From Chalara sp. BL73 (taxonomy: Eukaryota > Ascomycota > Leotiomycetes > Helotiales): a stretch of DNA of 19,647 nucleotides. This document shows positions 1 to 11,100 of this stretch, one piece after another (the first letter of the stretch is position 1; the number at the start of each line of letters is the position of its first letter). The position numbers and the translations under genes are program-made. Under the pieces are notes generated by a model. That model had not been told where the DNA came from and made no database searches. It saw nothing but the letters and a program-made list of their open reading frames with translations. The DNA is taken from positions 1 to 19,647 of the forward strand of contig CAKJVC010000165.1 of the NCBI GenBank assembly GCA_918026815.1, in the 5' to 3' direction.

Positions 1-1057
1 CGTCCTTTGTCCGTGACCACTACCTAGTTAAATGTATACCTTCTTAAGTCTCTGTTCTTTCACTTCGAGTTCCTATGGGCCACAAGAATAGCTCGGTTTG
101 AGGGATGCGATATTGGCGAATGTTTGGAAGCACTTGCTTCGATTCAAAACAACGATTCTGAAAGCTGGTTTCACACCTGGGGATCCCATACATATCAGGC
201 TGGCGTGATGTTGCTGACCTACTTGTTTATGCCACTGCGGGAGGAGGGCTCAAAGGATTTTCTTCCAGTCAATGTGAATTGCGGCAAGTTTGATTTCACA
301 CAGGAAGAGCTGTAATTCTACATTGCCACTAGGGCCTGGCCAGGTCACGGCATATTCTTGCGCCAGCAGGATCAGAAAATAGGATATCTGGCTGCATCTC
401 TACCCGGCACCTATCTGCGGCACGACTGGGAATTCTTCATCACTAAAGCTTTTGGCCGACTGCTCCCATGTGCAGCAGAGAGCTCCTTATTGCACCTTGA
501 TCTGGACAAGGTCGCCATCTTCGGCGAGTCGATGAGCACGTATTTTACCCTACGGGGACCCGTGGGTGATTGCATCAAGGCGTGCATCGCAATGGCTGGC
601 TTCTACGACTTGTGGGATATTCCCGACTCTGGCATTCCGCCCGTGTTTTTGAAGGCATGGAAGAGTATGGGGACGGATTCTTCAACCGCGTCGTGCGGTC
701 CGTGGGCATAGTGGACTTTCATACTCGGCTCGAGTTTTCCCACGCTCGATATACCCTGGGACTCTCAAATTTCACTGATGCCACCGCAGAGTTCAATAAA
801 TTTACTTTTCGTGAAGAGGACGGCTCAGAGCCTCTTGCACAGTTTAAGCGCCGGGTTTTCTTCACTAGCGGTGCGGACTAGGCGTGTTTCCCAGCCGAGG
901 GGAACGGGACCAAGGTTCATGCTGTTATGGAAAGACTTCATCCAGGCAATCTCATGTTGTGGATTGCGAAAGGCTGCAGGCGAAGGTTGCGGTCGTTTCA
1001 GTGGTTCACGATAAAACATTCGAGTGGTTGGGTGAAGCTCTGCGGCGTACTTTATAG
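1..1057 (+). pseudogene. alpha/beta-hydrolase pseudogene (FrsA/DUF1100-like), 5' end outside window
   Basis: Frame 1 from about base 50 reads like the helical cap of fungal FrsA-type hydrolases (FFHFEFLW, FEGCDIGECLEAL, DSESWFHTW). A TAA at 313-315 interrupts it, and the same frame resumes with the catalytic core. The nucleophile elbow is seen as GESMS where the family has GxSxG, so the last glycine is lost. Near 655-675 the similarity moves to frame 3 (FFNRVVRSVG, DFHTRLEFSHARYTLG), runs through a TAG at 879-881, then moves to frame 2 near 960 for the C-terminus with the expected catalytic His (VVHDKTFEWLGEAL), ending at the TAG 1055-1057. Family assignment rests on remembered family patterns, not a search. 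Two frameshifts, two stops and a damaged elbow make it non-functional. Relatives often sit near secondary-metabolite genes in fungi, but nothing here proves that role. Unlike the retroelements downstream, it has decayed by indels as well as substitutions. Confidence 0.72.
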
Positions 1058-1444
1058 CTTAGATTGCTTTTCGGCCCGCCATTCAGTGTTAATATACCAA
1101 TCAATTCCAACATAATTTTCTTCGTCAATTTGTCGGGAGTGAAAGGAGTGAAACCCGCGACACAGTCCAAGGTTAATAAGTGAAGTGATAATTGGATACG
1201 CTCCCCTGGGCTAAGTAAGCACCCATGCTGAGAAATAGAGATAGAAGAACGCTGGTTACGCTGGCGCTAAACTATGTAGCAAACAGCCTGCGTTCCTAGA
1301 CATGTCTCTGCGCCGCCGCCGCCGCCTATATATTTGCTCACACATACGCAATTGCAAACAGATCCTCCCTTAACAACCACGCAATATTGTATTAGAACTG
1401 CGAATGGGTAATCTATTGTCCCATAAAAGCTAGAAAGTAACCAA
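1058..1444. other. intergenic spacer between two convergent pseudogenes
   Basis: No coding similarity was recognised on either strand. It contains a short (GCC)5 microsatellite at 1312-1326 followed by a TATATAT run. It separates the 3' end of the hydrolase remnant from the 3' end of the MFS remnant. Confidence 0.5.
1312..1326. repeat. (GCC)5 microsatellite
   Basis: Five perfect GCC units, directly followed by TATATAT. It lies in non-coding sequence between the two pseudogenes. Confidence 0.8.
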
Positions 1445-2804
1445 TTACTGTCTAGTTTCTGCAACCTGAGGCTCTCCCTCTTCTTCACTGCTCTTCACTG
1501 TGTTCTTCTCTTCAAACCCATACACTGTGTTCAGCTCACCTTTTAACTTCAAGCTCTTAAGCAGCATCGGGATTGGAAACCCAGTAGCTGCAAATGCAAT
1601 ACTGATTTTCTAAACAACCTTCAGCCTCTCTGACACTAACAACTTCGGCCTTGACTACAAGCAGGCAGGCAAAGATGGCCGCTAGAGTAGCAATAGGATC
1701 AACGCCGCAGTCCATCGCAATAATGACCTGGAAGATAACACAGATGACAGTGGTTGCCTTGTCGTCGAGAATGGTAAAATGGTCCATACTGATGGCCTAT
1801 ACTGATATATAGAGCTATAAAGAGCCATTTATACTTGCTAGTGACAGTGGTGAGGATGCCCCTGATGATGGTAAACAGTACCATAGGTGCAACTCTGAAA
1901 AAAAAAAAGCCGATTCAAGACTTTTCGGGGCTATCGCTATGATCCAAGACCGACCAGAGGTATGCTGGCAGGAACAGGCTCACCCAGTAGAGGATCATGC
2001 CGTGCAGGGGGCCGGATAGGTAGGTCAAGACAGCGGTGCAGTTCGAGAATAGTCGCAGCAGCATGGTTAGCTCTAGACACCATGGACTAGCCAGGTAGAA
2101 CATGAAGCTGACAATGCCAAGAGAGTCTAAGATTAATGGAACGAGAGTATTCCACGAGCCCCATGGAGGCTTGGTGCCATCCCAGGTGAGCACCAGGGGA
2201 ATGGCAAACGCGGACGCAATCATTGCCCAAGAAGTCCACTCGCTTCAACTTGGCTTGCACCTTGATGTCAGAGTCGTACTGCACATTCAGGAACATATTA
2301 TCAACAGCAACGGCACACCGCAGAGAGATAGATTGAACTAAAATAACCATCGCCATGATATGTGGTGGGCAATGGTGCTACCCATTACCACAGACCTGGT
2401 GAAGGTGCTGGCGGCAAAGGATACAAAAATGATGCCCTTGGTATGCTATCGTTCCTGAAATGGGACAAGGTCGGTAGTGATAATCTCAGTCATGAAAGTC
2501 ATACCTCAACCGCCCAAGCCTTGGACCACACGGGCAGCGATCAGCATCTCGGTGCTCGATGTGCTACCACATAGTCCACCGCCAAGGGTAAAGTTTACCG
2601 CCGACAGAATGCCGGACATCCGCCCATACAGCGGCGGAATGGCCGTTTAGCTGACGAAATAAAACCGTTGGCATCCCAAAAATAAAGTATGTCGGATTCA
2701 AGCTTGCCGACAATGGTAGGCAAGACGGCAGATAGAATAGTTGTATCTATGGCGATCAGTAGGCCGCCGATACAGACACTGGGTAACTGGCCTAAGATCG
2801 CCAT
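1445..2804 (-). pseudogene. MFS transporter pseudogene (fungal drug:H+ antiporter type)
   Basis: Read on the - strand, segments fall in the order expected for a fungal multidrug-type major facilitator. TM1 contains IAIDTTILSAVLPTIV (about 2690-2760). Next come a segment with YGRMSGILSAVNFTLGGG and ARVVQGLGG (about 2510-2640), TTDLVPFQER, the family motif ISWRWLF (about 2340-2365), and a loop plus TM pair with LVPLILDSLGIVSFMFY and LHGMILYWV (about 1940-2160). Later helices include YKWLFIALYISIG and FTILDDKATTVICVIFQV, and the tail is charged (LKLKGELNTVYGFEEKN), ending at a TAA at 1445-1447. The segments lie in different frames and are broken by a TGA at 2506-2508, TAG codons in the QER and WRWLF regions, and several indels. 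Normal members are integral plasma-membrane exporters. This copy cannot make one. The ATG at 2802-2804 is only the first Met before TM1; an open frame continues upstream to at least 2850, so the original start is unknown. Confidence 0.85.
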
Positions 2805-3483
2805 CCGTACCCTTTCTTTGTTGTTTCGGTCGTTTTCTGGACAAGGATAGTTGAATACCCGCTTGGAAGAAAGGTTATGGTCTATCCTCGTTGTTGCGGA
2901 CCATATAGGAGTCAGGTGGGCCGTATCGGCTGCTGGCCTTCCTCAGAAGGGTAAAAAGCCCGCCGGAGCCTTACGGAAGCTCTGCATTCGCAAAGTGCCT
3001 ATAGCTGAAGGGGTTTTAGGGCTATGGCGGACTTACTGCTCTTGCTCATTGCTATGGATATAATGGGTGTATTCCTAATGATTCATTTCAGATTCCTCTA
3101 CTTGCTCTCCCGAGATCAGTGGCTGAACCTAGCGGGGCGAGCTGCGTCGGCTGCTTATAGTTCCAGGTAATCGCTTTAATATAAAAACTGTAGCTTTTTT
3201 AAAACAGTTTAAACAGTAAATAAGTAGCAATTGCTTTATTTATAAAAAGTTTACAAAAAATCAAAAAGTATTAGTAAAGCAAATCTAAGTGAGTTCTCGA
3301 AATACTAATTAAAAATAGCTTCATTAAAGTCAATATTATAGTATACTATAGTATAGTATGATATATATGAAATTGCAAATTTTGCTGTGATACGTATACA
3401 AATTTCAAATCTCATATCGCATGGGGTATAGTATTCGATTTTAGGGGTCAATATATCGTGATAATACTACTGCGATCACTGCT
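2805..3483. other. gene-free spacer with a short mutated AT-rich relic
   Basis: The first part (to about 2870) may be the decayed N-terminal extension of the MFS gene. From about 2870 to 3160 I recognise nothing; an open frame at 2851-3063 (+) has no family features. From about 3165 to 3290 base composition becomes AT-rich and shows the same loss of pyrimidine-C-H contexts seen in the retroelements, so it may be a small repeat relic. Bases 3335-3365 hold an AT palindrome-like run built on AGTATACTATAGTATA. Confidence 0.4.
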
Positions 3484-4068
3484 TTAAGTAGCCTGCTTTA
3501 TCGCTCCATATTTCTCCATCCATTCCCGATACAGTATGCCCAGCTGGATGTCATCCCACCATCTACCGTCACGCCATAGCATCTCCCGAGTCACACCCTC
3601 TTGCTTGAATCCTAGCTTCTCATACAACCGTCTTGCCCCGGAATTGTACTCAGCGACCCGGATTCCAACGCGGTGCATACCAGCCGAATTGAACGCCCAC
3701 TCAAGGATCCACTTGATCGCTTCGCTGCCGTATCCCTGGCTCTGGTATCGTTTGAGGATATTGATTCCGACAAACGTGAACCGATGATGCACCATATCCG
3801 GTGTCGGTTGCGATAGATGAATGGTTCCGATCGAAACGGGTTCAGAAGGCGGTTCGGGGCTTGGCAGACATATGATCAAGCCTAGAAGACTATCTTCGAC
3901 CCCCTTCATATACTCGAGACCACTCTTTTTAGATGGAGGTTTCGGAACACGTGGGTTGGAATTCCGCTGAGCAAGAGGATCGACTTGCAATTCTCTGAAG
4001 AATGACTCGTCTACCTCTGGATCCACTAAACGATAGAGGAGACGTTGCGAGCGGAATGGATCGGTCAT
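3484..4068 (-). CDS. GNAT-family N-acetyltransferase
   Basis: A 194-residue protein starting at MTDPFRSQRLLYR. The family normally begins with a few residues before the (S/N)xRLxYR strand, so I prefer this Met (4066-4068) to the one 9 residues upstream (4095) or the longest open frame (4218), whose extra N-terminus looks like untranslated sequence. The acetyl-CoA binding motif A is visible as YQSQGYGSEAI (Q/RxxGxG/A pattern), preceded by a beta strand with VGINI. It is followed by WAFNSAGMHRVGIRV and the motif-B-like NSGARRLYEKLGFKQEGV. The end, MLWRDGRWWDDIQLGILYREW, is typical of fungal RimJ/RimL-type GNATs. Expected activity is acetyl transfer from acetyl-CoA to an amine of a small molecule or protein; the substrate cannot be inferred. 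It is the only intact gene in the window, carries no hypermutation signature, and appears intronless. Confidence 0.88.
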   Translation of the reverse strand: MTDPFRSQRLLYRLVDPEVDESFFRELQVDPLAQRNSNPRVPKPPSKKSGLEYMKGVEDSLLGLIICLPSPEPPSEPVSIGTIHLSQPTPDMVHHRFTFVGINILKRYQSQGYGSEAIKWILEWAFNSAGMHRVGIRVAEYNSGARRLYEKLGFKQEGVTREMLWRDGRWWDDIQLGILYREWMEKYGAIKQAT

Positions 4069-4766
4069 TGCTCCAATGATATTACCCAATGTCATGGAAC
4101 TGCTTTTCAAAATCTTGCGATCTAGGAGTAGAAGACGCCAGAGCGATATAAGTAGTCGGCACGGCCTCGCCGGTTTTATTTTCGACCGAGAGTTTTGGTG
4201 ACCCTCGCTTACCCTCACCCAACCACGCTAAACATCTTGGCACTCGATAAATGAAAAATAGGAGCGCCTTCCATATCCTTGTATACCGCCGCCACATCGA
4301 CTTTTAAAGCTTCGCCAGCCGAGATTGTTAGCTGTAGCATAACTAACAAATAGAGATTTTTAAGTCAGTGTAGGCGGAAAAGGCTGGTAGCGCATAACGA
4401 AACCGGAAGGATCTAAAAAGAGCAATTGAAAAATCGGTAAAACGACGTTTAGCTCCTTAACTAGCTTATGCTAACTCTACTGCATTCGAAATTTTTGATA
4501 TCCGGTCTCGAAGTTAAAAGATCTTTTTGCCATTAAGCATGTTTATAAAGAGATTTATAAAGAGATGAGCTAAATTAAACAAAAGCTAGTGTCACGATCA
4601 CGATCCTATAAGCCTGTTGAGGCGTATGATAAATTCTTCAATTTGAGAATACTAAACTAAGGAGAAAAAGTGTAACTGTTGCTGTGGCATTTTTAATATA
4701 AAAACCATAACTACGTGACTACTATAAACGAGCTAGTAAGCGAACTAATAAACGTTTAGTGCAATA
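4069..4766. other. GNAT upstream region and pre-element spacer
   Basis: The 5' flank of the GNAT gene (reading leftward) should contain its promoter, but no clear TATA box or other element was identified. An ORF at 4082-4297 (-) overlaps the GNAT leader and has no family features. A perfect 12-bp direct duplication (TTTATAAAGAGA, twice) lies at 4542-4565. Nothing else was recognised before the first retrotransposon. Confidence 0.45.
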
Positions 4767-5290
4767 TGTCACGAACGGCATCCCATGTCACGAACCGAAT
4801 CCTGGGACCTGCTGAGGTCCCAGGAGAGGAGCCCCAGGACGCTCTGGCGTCCCGGGACCAATGGGGATCCTAGAAATGTAGGTCCCAGAATCAGCCAGTG
4901 TTCTAGGACTTTAAGTAAGTAAAAAAGCAAACGGCTTTTTGGACTCCGGAAACCGCGACTACGTTACGTAATAAAGTCTGGAAAAGTTTTAAAAGTTTAT
5001 ATAAACTCCAAAAACTTTAAAAAACTTTAATTTTGCTATAGTATATAAATAGTTGTAGTTTTATAGTTTAAAAGTTTTGTGCTTAACTTTTATTATAGTT
5101 TAGTAATATAGTTTTTGTTATACTTGTAACGTTTTATTTTTACGTAAAAAGCAGTGTTTAGTTTATTTTATATACACTATACTAATTAACGAGCTTTAAA
5201 TTTAGCTATTTAAGTTTAAAGCTATTTTGTACGTTACATTTTAAGTATTTAGTTTCGAAATAACTAAGCAATATAGTATTTAATACAAAA
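4767..5290 (+). repeat. left LTR / leader of element A (3' boundary undefined)
   Basis: The sequence TGTCACGAAC occurs twice 19 bp apart (4767 and 4786); either could be the LTR start (TG). The first roughly 180 bases are GC-balanced and unmutated, with two hairpins. From about 4965 the sequence turns AT-rich. No matching right LTR is in the window, so the LTR end, primer-binding site and gag start cannot be fixed. The end given here is simply the start of recognisable gag. Confidence 0.5.
4801..4852. repeat. two GC-rich hairpins in the element A LTR
   Basis: CCTGGGACCT, a GCTG loop, then AGGTCCCAGG form a perfect 10-bp stem at 4801-4824. GGACGC, a TCTG loop, then GCGTCC form a perfect 6-bp stem at 4837-4852. 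GGGACC/GGTCCC words recur nearby. They could be RNA structure in the element transcript or a protein-binding region. Confidence 0.7.
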
Positions 5291-5296
5291 AGTTTT

Positions 5297-6150
5297 TTCG
5301 TTAGTACTTTAAAGCAAAAAGCTAAAAAAAAAGTAGTTATTTTAAATATTACTGTTATCGACAAAAACGAAAATATTAAGCTTTTCGACGTTAAATTTAT
5401 TAAAGTCGAAATTTTAAAAACTTTAAAAGTTTTTTTGCCGAATAAATACTACAAAAACAGAAAAAATTTTAAAAAAAAATTTTTTTAAATAAAAATTTAT
5501 TAAAAATTCAATAACAACAAATTTTTTTATAAAAAAGTTTATTGTTTGTTTGCTGCTTTTTACTTTAAAAAAAATACAGTTAAATAAATTATGCCGTTTT
5601 TAAAAAACTATTTTTAGTATAACAAAAACATCGACAAATATATAGCAACTATTAAAATAGCGTTAAAAAAATAGTCGAAATTTAAAAAAGCAATTAAAGT
5701 AGTATTTAAAAACATAAATAAATAAAAAACCGCTAAACAATACTTGTATAATTTACAGCAAACAAAAACGACTATTATTTACGTTACAAAATTTAAAAAA
5801 CATACTACTTAAACCGGCTAAAACGTACAAGTTTTAATTAGTTACTATATAAAAAAACTTAAAATTTATATTTAAACTAAATTTGCTTAAATAAACAACT
5901 TTACAAATATAAAATTTTTAATCGAAATATTTGTGCTAATAAACAACAAAATTAGCGACTTTTACAAAAACTAAAAATTTATAAAAAAACGCTGCTATTA
6001 CAAAAACGAAAAAAAAAAGCGTAATTTAAAAAAAAAAGCTAAACTGTTAGCTAAAACTTATAAAAATAAACGCTACAAAAAAAAAAGTTTATATTTAAAA
6101 AAAAAATACAGTACAAAAAAAAAAAAAAACTATGTTACATTTACAGCAAA
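5297..6150 (+). pseudogene. element A gag remnant
   Basis: Frame 2 gives a Lys-rich ghost of a Gypsy capsid. Recognisable landmarks are the strands around KNRKNFKKFF, a long helix ending in SKFKKAIKVVFKNIN, the AKQYLYNLQQTKTT segment followed by YVTKFKKHT, and SYYIKKLK. This corresponds to the Gag segment typical of chromoviral and related fungal Gypsy elements (retrotrans_gag domain). Stops are TAA or TAG. Gag is in frame 2 whereas the pol remnant is in frame 3, so either a programmed frameshift or an indel separates them. A zinc knuckle was not recognised. Confidence 0.65.
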
Positions 6151-7049
6151 AAAAAATATATAGTTTTATTTTACAAAAAAAACAAAAACAAAAAACAAAC
6201 TAATATTATTTAAATTAAAAAAACTTGTACAAAAAAACAAGTAAAAAAATACAAAGCACGAAAAAATTTTTACGAATTTTTTAAAAAAAAACTCGAAAAT
6301 ATAAAAATAGTTATACAATTTTTAAAATTCAAGTTTTTTGCTTTAAAAACTATAAATTTAGCATTAATTTCGAAACTTTATTTAAAAGTAAAAAAAAAGT
6401 AAAAACTAGCTTTATTCGAAAAAAAAACTAAAGTATAGTTTTTTTTAACGGATATAAAAAAGTTTGACTATTAAAAAAAGTTATAAAAAAAAAATATAAA
6501 CGCAAAATTTTTCGAAATAAAAACTAAAATTATTTATAAAAACAAACACTGTGTAGCGTTTAAACTAGTTAACAAAAAAATTATCGAAAAATACGTAGCT
6601 AAAAAACGACTTTTAAGCTTAAAACAATACTTAAAAAAAAAAACATTTAAAAAATAATAAACAATTTAAAAAAACACTGCATTTAACGACGTATAACTAA
6701 AAACTTTAATTATAAAATATTCGCCGAAAATAAAAAGCTAAAAACTAGTTATATAGTCGAAAATAAGCTTTATAAACTAATAAAAAAAAAACTCGACTAT
6801 AAATTATAACTAAACGTTATTAAAAAGCAAAAACTAAAATAAACAGCAGCTATTTTAAAGCTATATTAGTTTAAAAAAACCGTAAAACTGAAAAACGCGA
6901 ACACAAAAGTTATAATTAACACTAAAGCTATAAATATATATATTAATACAAAATACGTTTAAAAAAAAGCAATTAAAACAAAATACAAAAAACGTTTGTA
7001 TTAAATAACAACAATCGATAATAAAAATGTCGGTACAAATAAATAAATT
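6151..7049 (+). other. unresolved interior of element A (protease region expected)
   Basis: By position this should hold the gag C-terminus, protease and linker. Saturating mutation leaves no motif I can identify, and no DTG/DSG could be placed. Runs of A of 8-11 bases are common. Confidence 0.4.
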
Positions 7050-7898
7050 AAAAAAAAAACTTTGTTTATAAAAATAGTTATACTAAAAAAGCACGCTAAA
7101 AAAATAGTTTTTAACGTTATATTAATTAAAAAACATAATATTATTTTCGGAACTTTTTAAATTAAAAAGTATAATTTAAATATAAACTAAACAAATAACA
7201 GTATTCGGTTTAATAAATACACTTGTATAAAAAATAATTTACAAAATACGCATAACAAAAAAAAAGCTAGCGCTATTTTTTTTAAGTTAAAACTTTAAAA
7301 ACTTAAAAATCCGGTACAATAAAACACAAAAAATGTATTCGACTAAATATTTGTACTATACAAAAAGTTTTTACAGTTATTCGAAAATTTATAAAATATA
7401 CGTGCTTTACTAAAATATTAGCTATAAAACTATAAAATTAATTTAAAAAAAAAAAAAAACTACTTTTTAAAAAACTAAAGTTTTACAATTTACAAATTTT
7501 AAAAACGTTTAAAAAATATATACAAAAATTAGCAAAAAAAAAATAAATTAAAAAATTCAAATCGCTAACAGTATTAAATATACTGCTAATACGCAAAAAA
7601 AAAAAAAAAAAAAAAAAACTTTAAAAAAAAACTTTGTGTAAATTATTATAACTTAAACAACGTTACAATAAAAAATGTATATTTTATATTTAGTAATTAG
7701 TACTTGCGAAACAGTTTAGTTAAAACAAAAATATTTACTAAACTTAATTAAAAAAGTTTGTTTGCTTTAATACAAATTAAAAAAAACTATAAATAAAAAA
7801 CAGTTTTTATATTGTTTTCGAAACTATAAAAATACACAGTTATATTTTTTAGTTTAACTAATATTTCGGCTACGTATTAAAAATAAAATAAAAATATA
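7050..7898 (+). pseudogene. element A pol remnant, 5' part (protease end and first half of reverse transcriptase)
   Basis: Frame 3 shows the segment just before Gypsy RT (KHNIIFGTF then IKKYN at about 7131-7175, the decayed form of the family's HDIILGxPWL). It then shows RT landmarks: LCVNYYNLNNVTIKNVY (family LCVDYRxLN), KTKIFTKLN (family IFTKLDL), and SLTNISATY (family LTNAPATF) close to the break. The frame stops at the Copia insertion and continues at 13443 in the same frame. Confidence 0.75.
7894..7898. repeat. target-site duplication ATATA, left copy
   Basis: ATATA immediately precedes the TG of the left Copia LTR and is matched by ATATA right after the CA of the right LTR. A 5-bp duplication is normal for Ty1/Copia integrases. 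Confidence 0.9.
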
Positions 7899-8069
7899 TG
7901 TTTGTACGTAGATTAGTTATTGAATGGGGGACAGGTCATGTGACACCGTCACATGACCCTAGAAGGGGCATATCCTCATTCCTCCATTCAACTTTCAACA
8001 AAACAATCACATTCAACCTAAGCAATCCACGTAAAAACGTGGTGTTGCCACAGGTAAAGTGATCCGACA
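7899..8069 (+). repeat. element B left LTR
   Basis: 171 bp, starting TGTTTGTACG and ending GATCCGACA. It is the same length as the right LTR and differs from it at seven positions, all transitions. Composition is about 45% GC, unlike the mutated interior. It contains a perfect 25-bp palindrome and a second hairpin (CCACGT-AAAA-ACGTGG) near its end. Confidence 0.95.
7934..7958. promoter_or_regulatory. perfect inverted repeat in the element B LTR
   Basis: GGTCATGTGAC, a 3-base ACC loop, then GTCACATGACC give an 11-bp perfect stem. Each arm contains GTCACATGAC or its complement, one base from the bHLH-type palindrome GTCACGTGAC. It is intact in both LTR copies. An enhancer or transcription-factor site is an inference. 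Confidence 0.6.
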
Positions 8070-8154
8070 CTAATCAGTTAGATTTTTCAAATCAGAATAT
8101 CGAACTCGAATCAATTTAATTCAACTACAACTTATTTTTTAATCTTTGATTTTT
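8070..8154 (+). other. element B 5' untranslated leader
   Basis: Lies between the left LTR and the likely start of gag. It still contains several TCA and TCT words, so it was largely spared the hypermutation that saturates the coding part. No tRNA primer-binding site was recognised directly after the LTR. Confidence 0.5.
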
Positions 8155-11100
8155 GTGACGCTATACCGGATTTGCAACTTTATTTGTTTCGAACTAATTC
8201 TTAAACCGAACTGTACGCGTACTTAGCTAATTATAGCTACTTTTGCAGACTTTTCTGAAAACCAAAAATTAATCGATAAAAAAAAATGGCAATATAGTAG
8301 TATTAACGCAAAAAAAGCTACAGTAAAAAACTTCAACTTATACGTAATTGCAAAAATCAAGAAATATACACAGTATACAAAGTTGAATGCCGACTTTTAA
8401 AAGTTTTTTTAAAATGATTTTAAAAGTTTCGACAAAAAAAAATTCAACAAAATTGCTTTTTCGATCTGCTAAAACTTACAAGCTTATTTGCACAACGGTA
8501 GTGTTTACGTATTACTTTACAACAAATCCAGATTTTTAAGCTAAACTTTATATAACGTAGCAAATAAGAAAAAACGCTATACTTAAAAAAATAAAGAAAT
8601 TAAAGCTTTGTTAAACTAACCGAAAAACTTAAGCAAAATAATATCCGTAAAGCTTTTCGAACAAATACAAAAACGATTTACAGTTTACGAGCTTTAAAAA
8701 CAAACTTAGCAATTGCAAAAACTTAATATAAAATTACAGCTAAAAAAAAACTACAGTTACAGCAAAGAATTGGCCGCTTTAACTAAGCTGTACAGCAAAA
8801 ATATTAAGTACAGTAAAAAAAATAACAATTTTGACTTTAAACTAATTATTTTTTTCGATTTGTACAGCAAAGCAAATATACTAAAAATAGTATTAGTTCA
8901 GGCTTATTCGATTATGCTACAAAAGCTAGCTTTTAACTACTATTATACTAATTTTAAAAATATTAACAATACTGCTACTTTTGATTAAATATGTGTTACA
9001 ACTTTTAATTACTTTAAAAGCTTTAAATACAAACGTAGTATACTAAATCGGTAAAACAATACAATTTTTTAAAGCGTAATCGCAAATAATTCTGCAAAGC
9101 CGACTATAAAATGCTTTTAGCTTTTAGTTAAAAACTTGCGTTAGCTTTAGCATAACTTAAATATTAGTTTTCGATCTGAAATTTTTTTTTACAATAAGCT
9201 TATTACAGTTTGCTAACAAAATAAAACTTGCCGATACGCTTGCTACAAATTCGCAAGCACTGTAGCGAGTTTGATTAATAACTTACGCTTTTTAATTGCA
9301 ATTTACAAAACAGCTAACTCGGATTTTATAGCGTACTTTACAAACTGTCAGTATTACAGTAAAAAGCACAACTACAATTCAAGAAATCGCTAGTACAGTT
9401 TACGACACAAAAGCCGTTGCTTCGTATGCAAAAAAAAAAACTGCCGCTTGTAAAAACACAGTTTCGAAAAATAAAAAAAAGTAAAAGCTCGATTTAAAGC
9501 TTGTAACTTAAACAAGTTCGACACTAAAATACTCGATTTTAACAAACGTTTTAACAACAGTTTACGCTAATACATTATAATATTTAAAAGCAATAAAAAT
9601 AGCGAAAGCGATTCCGAAAGTATCGACGAAGCTTTTAATGCTTTAACAATTAAAGCCGACTTTAATTTCGACTTTTTTTTTAATTTAAACTTTAAGTTTA
9701 GCTTTACCGATTAAACAAAACATTTTGCAACAAACTACTTTGCAAACAGCGACGCAACTTCGCTAATTACAAAGCTGAGTAATCGAACTGTAAACTATTT
9801 AATTGCAACTACAAACTGTATTTATAACAACAACTTTGTAAATAATTTTAAAAACGACTTGTACAACGCTAATATTTACGCTGCTACTTTTGCTAACTTA
9901 CTACGCTATAACGCTAGCTAATTTTACGGTATTATAATCGACACCGGCGCTTTTAAGCATTCGACAGCCGGCTATAGTTAGCTTTAAGCTTTACAGCGCT
10001 AAAGCAGCTTTAATATCGATATCGATAACACGACAAAAAAAATAGTTAAAATACAGTTTAGTATTGGATTTACGACATTAATTAGCTTTATTTTTTTTAA
10101 TACTTTACTAAGCTAAATACAATTTTATATAGTCGAAGCAAATACTTTATTCTTTTTTAGCTTTGCGGATATAGATTTTTTACAGGTTTATTTAAACAAC
10201 TTAAAAAACGTTTTAGTTACTTCGAACAGCAACGTGCTAGTTGTACGTCGTTTTAGCTATTTATTTTTGCTTTAAAATACTTTATTACAGTTTTTTTTAA
10301 AAAACTTTTTCGACAACAACTTTTGCTATTTTACTAATTCAGAGCTACGCCGGCTTTATTACCGATTCGGCTATTTTTCGGTAAGTAGACTTAAAGCGGT
10401 ACTAACTCGTGCCGGCTATAAAGTTAGCAAAAGTGCTTTAAAGCACTTGATTTAATATTGCTTTTACTGTTAAAAGCATAGTAAATTTTTTGGCAAATTC
10501 AAGTTTACAATCGAAAATAGCAATATCGAATTCAATTATTGTATTGTTATCGATATTATATATATCGACAAAAGCTTATTGTTTTATATTGTCGATTAAA
10601 CTACTCGATATTAAGCAAAAAAATAGCTTTAAAATATTAGCGTAAAACATATATAAAACGTGCTACGCATGTATTAAATTAACATTTATTTAAGTTTTTT
10701 TAACTTAATTGCTACTAACGTTAGCAAAAACTTTGTTAGCAAAGAATTTAAGCAACACGCCGGTTTTATAAGCATTAAAATTAAAACTGCATTTGTAGAA
10801 ATTTACAACTTAATCGAACTAGTCGAACAATACTACGGCTTTTTACGTCGTGCTTTTTAAATTATTACGGCCGAAATTCAGAATATCGATAAAAATATAG
10901 CTTTGTAAATAGCTTTTAAAGCTGTAAACGACTTTGCAAGCTTCGACGAGCTTGTGTTTACGCTATTGGTTTACGGAGCTTATTTACGAATTACTAAGCT
11001 CGACGCTTTTTTAGTTACTATTCAGCAACGAGCTACAGCTTTTAAGAAAGCTATAAAAAAAATTAAAAAGCTTAAAGCTGCACGCTAAGTTAACAACGCT

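Noticed and set aside
2455..2504. Possible 50-nt GT-AG intron in the MFS remnant (GTATGAC to TTTCAG on the - strand)
   Set aside because: The segment encodes TTDLVPFQ, conserved coding sequence in this transporter family, so removing it would delete real protein. The adjacent TGA is better explained as a mutation.
2851..3063. 70-aa plus-strand ORF
   Set aside because: No family features or leader. Part of it overlaps the possible MFS N-terminal extension on the opposite strand.
4082..4297. 71-aa minus-strand ORF upstream of the GNAT gene
   Set aside because: Overlaps the GNAT leader in another frame and shows no recognisable domain.
8713..8988. Stand-alone 91-aa ORF
   Set aside because: It is the longest stop-free stretch of the Copia gag frame, in phase with the zinc knuckle and protease downstream.
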